Shown: positions 1 through 5,319, counted from the stretch's first letter. The stretch: 5,319 nucleotides of DNA from Ferruginibacter sp. (GCA_025362765.1 JANYFI010000312.1:1-5319); one strand, 5' to 3'. Numbers and translations: made by a program. Notes: generated by a model not told the origin, from the sequence alone.

Positions 1-656
1 GTCTGGTGTGGCAGGCCGTAAATCAAATCTATATTAATGCTGTTGTATCTATATTTTCTTGCCCAGTCTACCACTTCTTTGGTACGCTCAAAAGATTGTA
101 CCCTGTTGATAGCAAACTGCACAACAGGATCAAAATCCTGCACACCAAGACTGATGCGATTAAACCCTACACCAGCAAGACTTTTCAGGTGTTCTTCTGT
201 AGTATAATTAGGGTGAACTTCAATACTGAATTCATGATCGGCTTTTACGATGGCATCTTTTGTGATGCCCGAAATAAGTTGAACGAGGTTGTGTGGGCTG
301 AAAAAAGTAGGCGTTCCTCCGCCCAAATGTATTTCTTTAATTACTGGTGTAGAAGGCAACATAGAACGATATAATTGCCATTCTTTTAACACAGCCGCTA
401 TATAAGTATCTTCAACAGCATGATTAACGGTGATGCGTTTGGTACAGGCACAAAAAGTACAAAGGTTTTCACAAAAAGGCAGGTGAATATACACGCAGAT
501 TTCGCCGTTTTCGGCAGCGAAGGTTTCTACTACCGATTGTTTCCAGCTTACTTCATTAATGGTAGCAAAATTCCAATAAGGAACAGTGGGATAGCTGGTA
601 TACCGCGGCGTGGGCACATCGTATTTTTTTAGTAAAGAAAGTATTGAATCGCTCAT
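1..656 (-). CDS. hemN: Oxygen-independent coproporphyrinogen III oxidase (dehydrogenase), N-terminal part, cut by the window edge
   Basis: Radical-SAM enzyme of haem synthesis that converts coproporphyrinogen III to protoporphyrinogen IX without oxygen, in the cytoplasm. The 218 visible residues begin with MSDSILSLLKKYDVPTPRYT, matching the PRYTSYPT start typical of HemN. The cluster motif at 61-71 reads FCENLCTFCAC: C62, C66 and C69 would hold the [4Fe-4S] cluster, and C71 is the extra cysteine that marks true HemN rather than the haem chaperone HemW. Y56 and H58 precede it at the same numbering as in E. coli HemN. The SAM-binding GGGTP lies at 112-116, followed by SIEVHPN at 144-150 and NIDLIYGLPHQ at 208-218. 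Roughly the C-terminal half lies beyond the left edge. The ATG at 654-656 is the natural family start; no Shine-Dalgarno sequence is seen. The gene lies downstream of the GH43 gene on the same strand, but the 263-bp gap suggests its own promoter. Family assignment is very safe. Confidence 0.96.
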   Translation of the reverse strand, partial: MSDSILSLLKKYDVPTPRYTSYPTVPYWNFATINEVSWKQSVVETFAAENGEICVYIHLPFCENLCTFCACTKRITVNHAVEDTYIAAVLKEWQLYRSMLPSTPVIKEIHLGGGTPTFFSPHNLVQLISGITKDAIVKADHEFSIEVHPNYTTEEHLKSLAGVGFNRISLGVQDFDPVVQFAINRVQSFERTKEVVDWARKYRYNSINIDLIYGLPHQ

Positions 657-815
657 GATATTGGGTTTTGGCAGGCTTTCTACCTGCGCTAACTGATAAC
701 GTCCTTTTATTATCTTACTGATTTTTTACAAAACCGGGCGTACAATAGTGGCATTACATAGCCCTGCCCATAAAGTAAATCCGGTCGCAAATTACTTTCA
801 AAAACAGACATGCAA

Positions 816-831
816 TGTGATGGAAGTCATA
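816..831. promoter_or_regulatory. CRP/FNR-like dyad upstream of hemN (weak candidate)
   Basis: TGTGA-N6-TCATA resembles the CRP-family pattern TGTGA-N6-TCACA with one changed base. It directly abuts the palindrome at 832-859 and lies about 160 bp upstream of hemN, a gene that CRP/FNR-family regulators control in several bacteria. Binding sites of this family in Bacteroidota are poorly defined and no regulator gene is present here, so this is only a candidate. Confidence 0.2.
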
Positions 832-859
832 TTTAAGTATGCTTTAAAACATACTTAAA
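832..859. promoter_or_regulatory. Perfect palindrome with 10-bp arms between the GH43 gene and hemN
   Basis: The left arm TTTAAGTATG (832-841) and right arm CATACTTAAA (850-859) are perfect complements around an 8-base AT-rich loop. The element lies 60 bp past the GH43 stop and about 175 bp upstream of the hemN start. It could be an operator for a dimeric regulator or a weak hairpin terminator for the GH43 transcript. The arms are AT-rich and no T-tract follows on either strand, so a classical intrinsic terminator is not a good fit. The dyad is seen directly; its role is inference. Confidence 0.45.
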
Positions 860-919
860 AGGCCAATTATTTGCTGCTGGTTTCGCTGCAATTAAATAAT
901 AGGTATGTAGAGAGGTATG

Positions 920-1894
920 TTATTTTATCGTATTCTTTTCAACGCCGGTGGTGGTGATGATTACTTTTTTAATCAATCCTTTTTCATCAAAATACATCCT
1001 GTCAATACAGGTTTCTCTTGAGTTACCATCCGTTTCCGTCAATGGGCGGCGATGGTATACAATGTACCATTTATCCTGTTCCGGTATTTGTATAACCGAA
1101 TGATGGCCTGCACCGGTTGCGATGGCCGGGTCCTGCTGCAGTATCTTCCCAATGCGTTTAAATGGACCAAATGGAGATTTTGCGATGGCATAAGCCACGC
1201 TGTAATCCGGGCCAGTCCAGCCACCTTCTGACCACATCAGGTAATATTGCCCTTTTCTCATAATCATACAGGCACCTTCTACAAACCCGCCCGGGGTAAT
1301 ATCTTTAAAAATACTGCCGTCTTTAAATGGCAGCAAACCGGTAAAATCATTTTTTAAACGAGCTATGTTACAATGCTTCCAGCCACCGTAAATAATGTAA
1401 TACCGGCCATCTGTATCTTTAAAAACAAACTGGTCAATGGGCTGGGCTCCGTTGTAAAATTTATCTATCAATGGATGACCAAGGTAATCTTTAAAGGGCC
1501 CTTCTGGTTTGTCTGCCACAGCTACACCGATGCCTCCTTTTTCGTTGTTGTTTTGAATATCGTTGGCACCAAAAAACAAATAATATTTTCCCCCTTTGTA
1601 AACAATGGCCGGTGCCCATATAGCACGCCTGGCCCACTGTACAGCCGAGGTATCTAAAATACGCTCATGTTTGGTCCAGGTAATTAAGTCAGGCGAAGAA
1701 AAGCAATCAAAAAATACCTGCTGATCATACTTTGCCGAAGTGGTAGGATAAATCCAGTACTGTTTGTTAAAAATAACTCCTTCCGGGTCCGCGTACCAAC
1801 CTGGAAATACGGGGTTGCCACTGGTTGCTTTTTGTTGAGCAGCTGCTGACAGACTTAACAGCAATACGGAATACAGCAGTATTTTTATGTTCAT
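920..1894 (-). CDS. Exported glycoside hydrolase family 43 protein (arabinosidase/xylosidase-like)
   Basis: Complete 324-residue protein. Residues 1-19 form a signal peptide (K4 then a leucine-rich core, cleavage likely AAA|QQ), so it acts outside the inner membrane, probably in the periplasm. The rest is a single five-bladed GH43 propeller with no added carbohydrate-binding domain. The expected catalytic triad is visible: general base D36 in WYADPEG, pKa-modulating D154 in QPIDQF, and general acid E206 in GGFVEGA. Other family marks are RRAIWAPAIVYKGGKYYLFF near 89-108, WSEGGWTGPDYS at 221-232, the GAGHHS histidines at 264-265 and YHRRPL at 280-285. Substrate is likely an arabinose- or xylose-containing plant glycan, but GH43 specificity cannot be read from sequence alone. 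The ATG at 1892-1894 gives an intact signal peptide. A box reading TATCTTTA on the minus strand (1921-1928) is one base off TAnnTTTG, but no good -33 partner was found. No SusC/SusD neighbour is in view. Confidence 0.93.
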   Translation of the reverse strand: MNIKILLYSVLLLSLSAAAQQKATSGNPVFPGWYADPEGVIFNKQYWIYPTTSAKYDQQVFFDCFSSPDLITWTKHERILDTSAVQWARRAIWAPAIVYKGGKYYLFFGANDIQNNNEKGGIGVAVADKPEGPFKDYLGHPLIDKFYNGAQPIDQFVFKDTDGRYYIIYGGWKHCNIARLKNDFTGLLPFKDGSIFKDITPGGFVEGACMIMRKGQYYLMWSEGGWTGPDYSVAYAIAKSPFGPFKRIGKILQQDPAIATGAGHHSVIQIPEQDKWYIVYHRRPLTETDGNSRETCIDRMYFDEKGLIKKVIITTTGVEKNTIK

Positions 1895-1908
1895 GACTTT
1901 GTTATTTA

Positions 1909-2383
1909 TTTAACCGGCAATAAAGATAAATTGAATTGCACCATGATGGACCACGATATTTAATTCGCCGGTAACTATTTAATATTTTGCCTTTTAAAAA
2001 TATGTTTTTACATTCGAAAGATGAAGTATGCCTGCCTGCCATTGCGTAATTTTGTACGGGATTTTAAACTTACCAACCGCTTAGGCGCTGATTGCTTTGA
2101 AGCTACTATTGATTTCATCGCAGGCGGAAAAAATATTAAAATACAAAGCGAGGTACACATCGTTACCAGCTATCCCGATAAATCGGGGATGGTGTATTTA
2201 CTCACCCGCGAAATTTCGGTGAATGAATTACCTACCATGTTTGATGCTGACCAGGAACTATTTGAGTATATTCCCAACACTAACTTACGAATTGAAGGCA
2301 CCCATCACAGTGCGGGCAAATACGTTGCTTTCATCAGCCCGTTAAAAACAGCTGCTGTTACCTATTGAAATTTTAACCGGCAA
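1909..2383. repeat. 12-bp direct repeat (1909-1920 and 2372-2383) bracketing the 115-residue gene, with a partial inverted copy
   Basis: TTTAACCGGCAA occurs at 1909-1920, upstream of the GH43 start, and again at 2372-2383, four bases after the stop codon of the 115-residue gene. An inverted core GCCGGT at 1967-1972 forms a dyad with ACCGGC at 1913-1918. The repeats enclose exactly one gene. About one chance 12-mer match is expected somewhere in a window this size, so the placement rather than the match itself is suggestive. It could be a repeated regulator site or a trace of insertion. Confidence 0.3.
2021..2368 (+). CDS. Hypothetical protein, 115 residues, family not recognised
   Basis: I do not recognise this protein. 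It starts MKYACLPLRNFVRDFKLTNR and ends SPLKTAAVTY. It has no signal peptide and no membrane segment, and its alternating hydrophobic pattern (for example VHIVTSYPD, MVYLLTREI, KYVAFISPL) suggests a small, mostly beta cytoplasmic domain. A single cysteine at 25 follows LGAD; HH at 96-97 precedes the last predicted strand. It lies divergent from the GH43 gene with 126 bp between the starts. The ATG at 2021 is preceded by CGAAAG, and codon use resembles that of its neighbours, which supports a real gene. A possible -7 box TATGTTTT at 2001-2008 has no -33 partner at the right spacing. No function is proposed. Confidence 0.65.
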   Translation: MKYACLPLRNFVRDFKLTNRLGADCFEATIDFIAGGKNIKIQSEVHIVTSYPDKSGMVYLLTREISVNELPTMFDADQELFEYIPNTNLRIEGTHHSAGKYVAFISPLKTAAVTY

Positions 2384-2485
2384 CAACAAAAGCCGTGACT
2401 ACAACGTTTAAAACTTTAGCCCGATAAACGGGATTTGCTGCGTCACGCCTGCCCATTGTAGCTGACTGTAACAATTGAACAAATC

Positions 2486-2517
2486 TTTACAGATGAAAGG
2501 GTTTGCCCTTATTTTTG
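2486..2517 (+). promoter_or_regulatory. Bacteroidota-type promoter for the four-helix membrane protein gene
   Basis: TATTTTTG at 2510-2517 matches the phylum -7 consensus TAnnTTTG perfectly. TTTA at 2486-2489, 20 bases upstream, is a near match to the -33 element TTTG. Transcription would start about 2522-2526, so ATG 2534 would have a very short leader. A small dyad AAGGG-TTTG-CCCTT (2498-2511) overlaps the -7 box and could affect its use. Confidence 0.55.
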
Positions 2518-2533
2518 TAAAAAATTGAATACT

Positions 2534-2992
2534 ATGCAATCAATATTAGTAATACATAATTTGCTGCGCTGGGCAGTAGTGCTATTCGGGGTGTGGACGT
2601 TGGTAAACGCCCTTACCGGTTATTTGGGTAAAAGAAGCTTTACCGCCAACGATAACCGCAGCAATCTTTTTTTTATGATCAGTTGCGATATACAGTTGTT
2701 GATTGGCCTGATATTATATTTCAACAATGGCTGGTTTGCCCGGTTAAAAGATTTGGGCCATAATATGAAAGATCCCTACACCCGCTTTTTTACTATGGAA
2801 CATTTAACCATGATGCTGCTGGCATGGGTTCTGGTGCACGTTGGAAGAGCCACTGTAAAAAAAGCCGGTACAGATGCGGCAAAACATAAAAAGATGCTGC
2901 TATTTTTTGGCCTCGCAATAATATTGATACTAGCCTCTATTCCATGGCCGTTCAGAGAAGCGATCGCAAGACCCCTGTTTAGAACAAGCTGA
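2534..2992 (+). CDS. Conserved four-helix integral membrane protein (often labelled 'cytochrome B'-like in Bacteroidota)
   Basis: A 152-residue inner-membrane protein starting MQSILVIHNLLRW. Four hydrophobic segments are visible at about 11-31, 44-63, 86-104 and 119-137. Three histidines sit at helix ends or in helices: H8 in the IHNLLRW entry motif, H90 in FFTMEHLTMM, and H102 in VHVGR. The tail carries SIPWPFREAIARPLF (135-149). I recall similar Bacteroidota proteins being named 'cytochrome B' in databases; the histidines would permit haem binding, but this is not shown. The frame is open from a TTG at 2525, but the perfect -7 box at 2510-2517 puts the transcription start around that codon, so ATG 2534 is the better start. 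It is separated from surE by 156 bp with a fold-back element and is probably transcribed alone. Confidence 0.85.
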   Translation: MQSILVIHNLLRWAVVLFGVWTLVNALTGYLGKRSFTANDNRSNLFFMISCDIQLLIGLILYFNNGWFARLKDLGHNMKDPYTRFFTMEHLTMMLLAWVLVHVGRATVKKAGTDAAKHKKMLLFFGLAIILILASIPWPFREAIARPLFRTS

Positions 2993-2996
2993 TAAT

Positions 2997-3121
2997 AATG
3001 GATAATTTTTAAATGGATAATTGATAACGAAAGACAGTTCAATGATTTTGCAAACAACCCCGGATTGAAAAAATCATCCATTTTCAATTATTAAATTATC
3101 CATTAATGACATCCATTATCC
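2997..3121. repeat. AT-rich fold-back element built from five copies of an ATGGATAAT-like unit
   Basis: AATGGATAATTT at 2997-3008 is perfectly complementary to AAATTATCCATT at 3093-3104. Inside it, AAATGGATAAT (3011-3021) pairs with ATCATCCATTT (3073-3083) at 10 of 11 positions, and ATGATTTT (3042-3049) can pair with AAAATCAT (3070-3077) as an alternative inner stem. A further inverted unit, ATCCATTATCC, lies at 3111-3121. There are thus two forward and about three inverted copies of the unit. It begins five bases after a stop codon and fills most of the gap before surE. It resembles a small palindromic intergenic repeat or a MITE-like remnant; it may also end the upstream transcript. No transposase or target duplication is visible. 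Confidence 0.6.
3021..3050 (+). promoter_or_regulatory. Candidate promoter of the surE operon, inside the fold-back element
   Basis: TTG at 3021-3023 and TGATTTTG at 3043-3050 are separated by 19 bases. The second box differs from the phylum -7 consensus TAnnTTTG only by G for A. A start near 3056 would give a leader of about 90 bases containing the right arm of the fold-back element. This is the best-spaced match I found upstream of surE, but it is not perfect. Confidence 0.35.
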
Positions 3122-3148
3122 TCTTAAAATTAACAACCCAAAAAAACG

Positions 3149-3934
3149 ATGGCTCCCAAAAAAGCAAAACTCCCCACCATCCTTATCACCAATGATGATG
3201 GTATTACGTCGCCGGGCATACGTAACCTGGTAGAGGCCGTAAAAGGTCTTGGCAAAATTGTAGTAGTGGCACCCGATAAGCCACAAAGCGGCATGGGACA
3301 TGCCATTACCATCGGCCAACCTTTGCGGATGAGCAAGGCGGATATTTTTGAAGGTGTAGAAGCATGGCAAACCAGCGGCACACCCGTAGACTGCGTAAAA
3401 CTGGCGGTAGATAAGATTTTGCATGGCAAACCCGATCTATGTTTGAGCGGTATTAACCACGGTGCCAACCATTCCATTAATGTTATTTACAGCGGCACCA
3501 TGAGTGCTGCTATGGAAGCATGTATTGAAAGTATTCCCAGTATTGGTTTTTCTTTAATGAGTTACAATTACGAAGCTGACTTTGCCCCGGCACGGTACTA
3601 TGTAAGGCAGATTGTGGAATCATTGTTAAAAAAGAAAATGGACAAACACCTGCTGCTCAATGTAAATATTCCCGACGTTCCGCTGGAACTGATAAAAGGG
3701 GTAAAATTATGCAGGCAGGCCTATGCCAAGTACGAAGAAGATTTTAAACAGCGCAAAGACCCGCATGGCAAAAATTACTATTGGTTAACGGGCGCCTTTG
3801 TAAATTTTGACAAAGGAAAAGATACGGATGTGTGGGCACTCGAAAATAATTATGTGAGCGTAGTACCGGTGATGTTCGATCTTACCAACTATGCTTTAAA
3901 AGCTCAGCTTGAAAAAACCTGGAAAATAAAATGA
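3149..3934 (+). CDS. surE: 5'/3'-nucleotidase SurE
   Basis: Metal-dependent phosphatase of the SurE family that removes phosphate from nucleoside 5'- and 3'-monophosphates and, in characterised members, short polyphosphate; cytoplasmic and linked to stationary-phase survival in E. coli. The protein is 261 residues, near the usual 250-260. The N-terminal ILITNDDG (11-18) supplies metal ligands D16 and D17, S47 lies in PDKPQSGMGHAIT (42-54), and N103 lies in SGINHGAN (100-107). These match the four metal ligands of Thermotoga SurE with a constant offset of eight. SGTPVDCVKLA (76-86) and YSGTMSAAMEA (114-124) are further signature segments. ATG 3149 adds a short basic lead MAPKKAKLP before the first strand; no other start fits better. 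The stop overlaps the next ATG by four bases (ATGA, 3931-3934), which implies translational coupling. It is first in a three-gene operon. Confidence 0.97.
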   Translation: MAPKKAKLPTILITNDDGITSPGIRNLVEAVKGLGKIVVVAPDKPQSGMGHAITIGQPLRMSKADIFEGVEAWQTSGTPVDCVKLAVDKILHGKPDLCLSGINHGANHSINVIYSGTMSAAMEACIESIPSIGFSLMSYNYEADFAPARYYVRQIVESLLKKKMDKHLLLNVNIPDVPLELIKGVKLCRQAYAKYEEDFKQRKDPHGKNYYWLTGAFVNFDKGKDTDVWALENNYVSVVPVMFDLTNYALKAQLEKTWKIK

Positions 3935-4227
3935 TATTTAAAAAAGATAGTTTTTTATTCGGCGCCATCCTGGGGCTGCTTGGACCTGTAGTTGGTTTCG
4001 CGATTTTTAAACTGATTAAATACCGCATGTTTTCCCTAACGGAAATGTACCAGTGGATGACTTTAAACCATAATCTCATCACCGCCTGGATCAGCGTGTC
4101 TCTTTTTGCCAATGCAGTGTTGTTCACTTTATATGTAAATGCCCGGATAGATAAAACCGCCAAGGGTATTTTTTTAATAACGGTGATTTATGCAATCACC
4201 GCATTACTCATTAAATTTTTTGGTTAA
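3931..4227 (+). CDS. Small three-helix membrane protein coupled to surE
   Basis: A 98-residue very hydrophobic protein of unrecognised family. Hydrophobic segments lie at about 8-27 (FLFGAILGLLGPVVGFAIF), 49-69 and 78-96, with short polar loops holding KLIKYRMFSLTEMYQWM (27-43) and NARIDKTAK (70-78). Charge is mostly positive at the N-terminus and in the 70-78 loop, suggesting a cytoplasmic N-terminus and an inner-membrane location. The start overlaps the surE stop as ATGA, so its translation is probably coupled to surE. I recall small membrane proteins following surE in other Bacteroidota, often before lpxB, but this is memory rather than evidence in the window. Function unknown; coupling suggests a related or co-regulated role. 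Confidence 0.85.
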   Translation: MIFKKDSFLFGAILGLLGPVVGFAIFKLIKYRMFSLTEMYQWMTLNHNLITAWISVSLFANAVLFTLYVNARIDKTAKGIFLITVIYAITALLIKFFG

Positions 4228-4237
4228 AACATTTTCT

Positions 4238-4978
4238 ATGCAACCGCAACCCTGGTTTAAAGATTGGTTTAACTCGCCGTATTACCATCAGCTCTATTTT
4301 AACAGGGACGAACAGGAGGCCGCTAAATTTATTGATGCTTTAATACAACACCTGAAACCCCCGCCCGGCGCACATATGCTTGATGTTGCCTGCGGCAAAG
4401 GAAGACATGCAGTACACCTTGCTGAAAAGGGATTTGATGTAACCGGCATTGATTTAAGTGAAGACAGTATTAAGGAAGCATTGCGCCACGAATCTGCCAA
4501 CCTGCATTTTTACCTGCATGACATGCGCCTGCCTTTTCGCATCAATTATTTTGACTACGCCTTTAATTTTTTTACCAGCTTCGGCTATTTTTCTACCCAG
4601 CGGGAGCATGATAATGCCATAAGAACCATTGCGCAGGCGCTAAAAAAAGATGGCTGTTTTGTATTGGATTATTTAAATGTGCATTATGCGGAAGACCACC
4701 TGGTACACCAGTTTGACAAGGAAATTGAGGGCGTAAATTATTTCATCACCAAGTGGTTTGATGAAACCCATTTTTATAAAAAAATAACTGTGGAAGATGA
4801 AGCCCTGCCCGAGCCATTGATTTACCAGGAAAAGGTGGCCAAATTTTCGCCCGGTGATTTTACCGAAATGTTTGCTTACCAGGGTTTACAAATTCAGGAG
4901 GTTTTTGGCGATTATAATTTTGGTAAATACGATGTAAAAAAATCTCCACAGCTAATTATGATCGCCCGAAAAATTTAA
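4238..4978 (+). CDS. Class I SAM-dependent methyltransferase
   Basis: A 246-residue cytoplasmic methyltransferase of the Rossmann-fold class. Motif I reads MLDVACGKGRH (47-57) with the glycine loop that binds SAM. IDLSEDSI (71-78) carries D72, expected to bind the SAM ribose. HDMRLPF (94-100) and NYFDYAFNFFTSFGYF (103-118) cover the adenine site and motif IV region. The N-terminus MQPQPWFKDWFNSPYYHQLY is the conserved lead of a common Bacteroidota family, which is why ATG 4238 is preferred over an upstream ATG at 4190 that would lie inside the preceding gene. Start 4238 falls 10 bases after the previous stop, so the gene ends a surE operon. The substrate is unknown; the absence of an added recognition domain favours a small molecule, but this is inference. 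Confidence 0.9.
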   Translation: MQPQPWFKDWFNSPYYHQLYFNRDEQEAAKFIDALIQHLKPPPGAHMLDVACGKGRHAVHLAEKGFDVTGIDLSEDSIKEALRHESANLHFYLHDMRLPFRINYFDYAFNFFTSFGYFSTQREHDNAIRTIAQALKKDGCFVLDYLNVHYAEDHLVHQFDKEIEGVNYFITKWFDETHFYKKITVEDEALPEPLIYQEKVAKFSPGDFTEMFAYQGLQIQEVFGDYNFGKYDVKKSPQLIMIARKI

Positions 4979-5154
4979 CTGTGCCACGTTGCCGGCGCTT
5001 TGGTAAAAGCTCAATAAAGCGCAGTTGTAAAAAGGTGCGATTCCCCCACAGCGGACAAGCTGCCAATGAAGCTCAATTAGGGGCTGGAAGTTTGGTCAAA
5101 AAACAGTGAAAGTCTCTTCAAATTACCCCTCTTTAGGGAACCGGGGAACCTCAC
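4979..5154. other. Structured, GC-richer spacer between converging genes (possible dispersed repeat or structured RNA)
   Basis: This non-coding stretch holds several dyads. GCGCTTT (4995-5001) pairs with AAAGCGC (5016-5022), but its last five bases can instead pair with AAAGC (5006-5010) around a GGTA loop, giving two mutually exclusive hairpins. CAGC (5049-5052) pairs with GCTG (5059-5062), enclosed by CCCC (5044-5047) and GGGG (5080-5083). AAGCTCAAT is repeated directly at 5007-5015 and 5069-5077. CCCT (5127-5130) and AGGG (5135-5138) form a small hairpin, and GGGAA (5144-5148) pairs with TTCCC (5159-5163) across the stop of the minus-strand gene. The composition differs from the other, AT-rich, spacers of the window. 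No known RNA family is matched, and no strong T-tract terminator is present. Confidence 0.4.
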
Positions 5155-5319
5155 CTACTTCCCATGATTGTTCACCAGCATCCACCTGGCAGTTTCATAC
5201 ATGGCGCTTGTTAATTCAGACAAATGCTGTTTTACAGAATCGGTTTGACGCTTGTCAAGCAACGGAGCGTCTTTGCGCACCGGTACCAGTTCTTCCTGGC
5301 TGATCCACAAATTTTTAAT
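5155..5319 (-). CDS. C-terminal end of an unrecognised protein, cut by the right window edge
   Basis: On the minus strand an open frame enters from the right edge and ends at TAG 5155-5157, giving 54 residues: it begins IKNLWISQEELVPVRKD and ends ETARWMLVNNHGK. The tail is mixed charged and amphipathic, with a probable helix over SVKQHLSELTSAMYETARWML. It has no membrane segment in the visible part. The codon choice resembles that of the neighbouring genes, and the convergent layout with the methyltransferase is normal. I do not recognise the family, and the start lies outside the window. A reading on the opposite strand over the same bases looks much less protein-like. Confidence 0.6.
   Translation of the reverse strand: MKNLWISQEELVPVRKDAPLLDKRQTDSVKQHLSELTSAMYETARWMLVNNHGK

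Noticed and set aside
300..320. Possible frameshift in hemN at the A-run 301-306 (T-run on the coding strand)
   Set aside because: Counting six bases keeps the frame: GGGTPTFFSPHNLVQL reads through correctly, so hemN is intact in the window.
6..632. Plus-strand open frames over hemN
   Set aside because: They lie opposite a very clear HemN reading frame and encode no recognisable protein.
1039..1657. Open frames in other frames within the GH43 gene
   Set aside because: They are shadows of the GH43 coding sequence, which carries the full catalytic triad and signal peptide.
2174..2432. Two similar small hairpins, CCCGA-TAAA-TCGGG (2174-2187, inside a gene) and CCCG-ATAAA-CGGG (2420-2432)
   Set aside because: Stems of four to five base pairs without a T-tract are likely by chance; the second was considered as a terminator but is too weak.
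4190..4237. Upstream ATG start for the methyltransferase
   Set aside because: It would overlap the preceding gene by 38 bases and add residues outside the conserved family start MQPQPWFKDW.
5029..5090. Cobalamin-riboswitch-like string GGTGCGATTCC followed by CAGC/GCTG
   Set aside because: The conserved core with GCCACTG and the B12 box is absent, and no B12-related gene follows on the plus strand.
5106..5303. 65-codon plus-strand open frame at the right end
   Set aside because: It lies opposite the more protein-like minus-strand frame ending at 5155 and starts inside the structured spacer.
1..5319. tRNA, rRNA, CRISPR array, transposase, toxin-antitoxin or phage genes
   Set aside because: No cloverleaf, regular spaced repeats, or matching protein motifs were seen on either strand.

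Overview
The window looks like ordinary chromosome from a member of the Bacteroidota, probably a Chitinophagaceae or Sphingobacteriaceae relative. The basis is the protein sequences (SurE, HemN, the 'WFKDWFNSPYYH' methyltransferase and the 'IPWPFR' membrane protein all have the look of that phylum), the AT-rich leaders without clear Shine-Dalgarno sequences, the AxAQ-type signal peptide, and at least one -7 box matching TAnnTTTG. This placement is by eye and no search was run.

Left part, minus strand: the first 218 codons of hemN (oxygen-independent coproporphyrinogen III dehydrogenase, haem synthesis) run off the left edge. Upstream of hemN, after a 263-bp spacer holding a perfect 10-bp-arm palindrome and a CRP-like dyad, lies a complete exported glycoside hydrolase of family GH43. 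No SusC/SusD or regulator gene is visible beside it, so a polysaccharide utilisation locus cannot be claimed from this window.

Middle, plus strand: an unrecognised 115-residue protein is divergent from the GH43 gene and is bracketed by two copies of a 12-bp sequence. It is followed by a four-helix membrane protein of 152 residues with conserved-looking histidines, preceded by a good Bacteroidota-type promoter that sets its start at ATG 2534.

Right part, plus strand: a fold-back AT-rich element (about 2997-3121) separates the membrane protein from a compact three-gene operon: surE (5'/3'-nucleotidase), a small three-helix membrane protein overlapping surE by ATGA, and a class I SAM-dependent methyltransferase 10 bp later. 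A plausible operon promoter lies inside the fold-back element. The end of the operon faces the C-terminal 54 codons of an unrecognised minus-strand gene. The 176 bp between them are GC-richer and rich in small dyads and a repeated 9-mer, and may be a dispersed repeat or a structured RNA.

No tRNA, rRNA, CRISPR array, transposase or defence gene was seen. There is no clear new system. The most interesting parts are the two structured intergenic regions.
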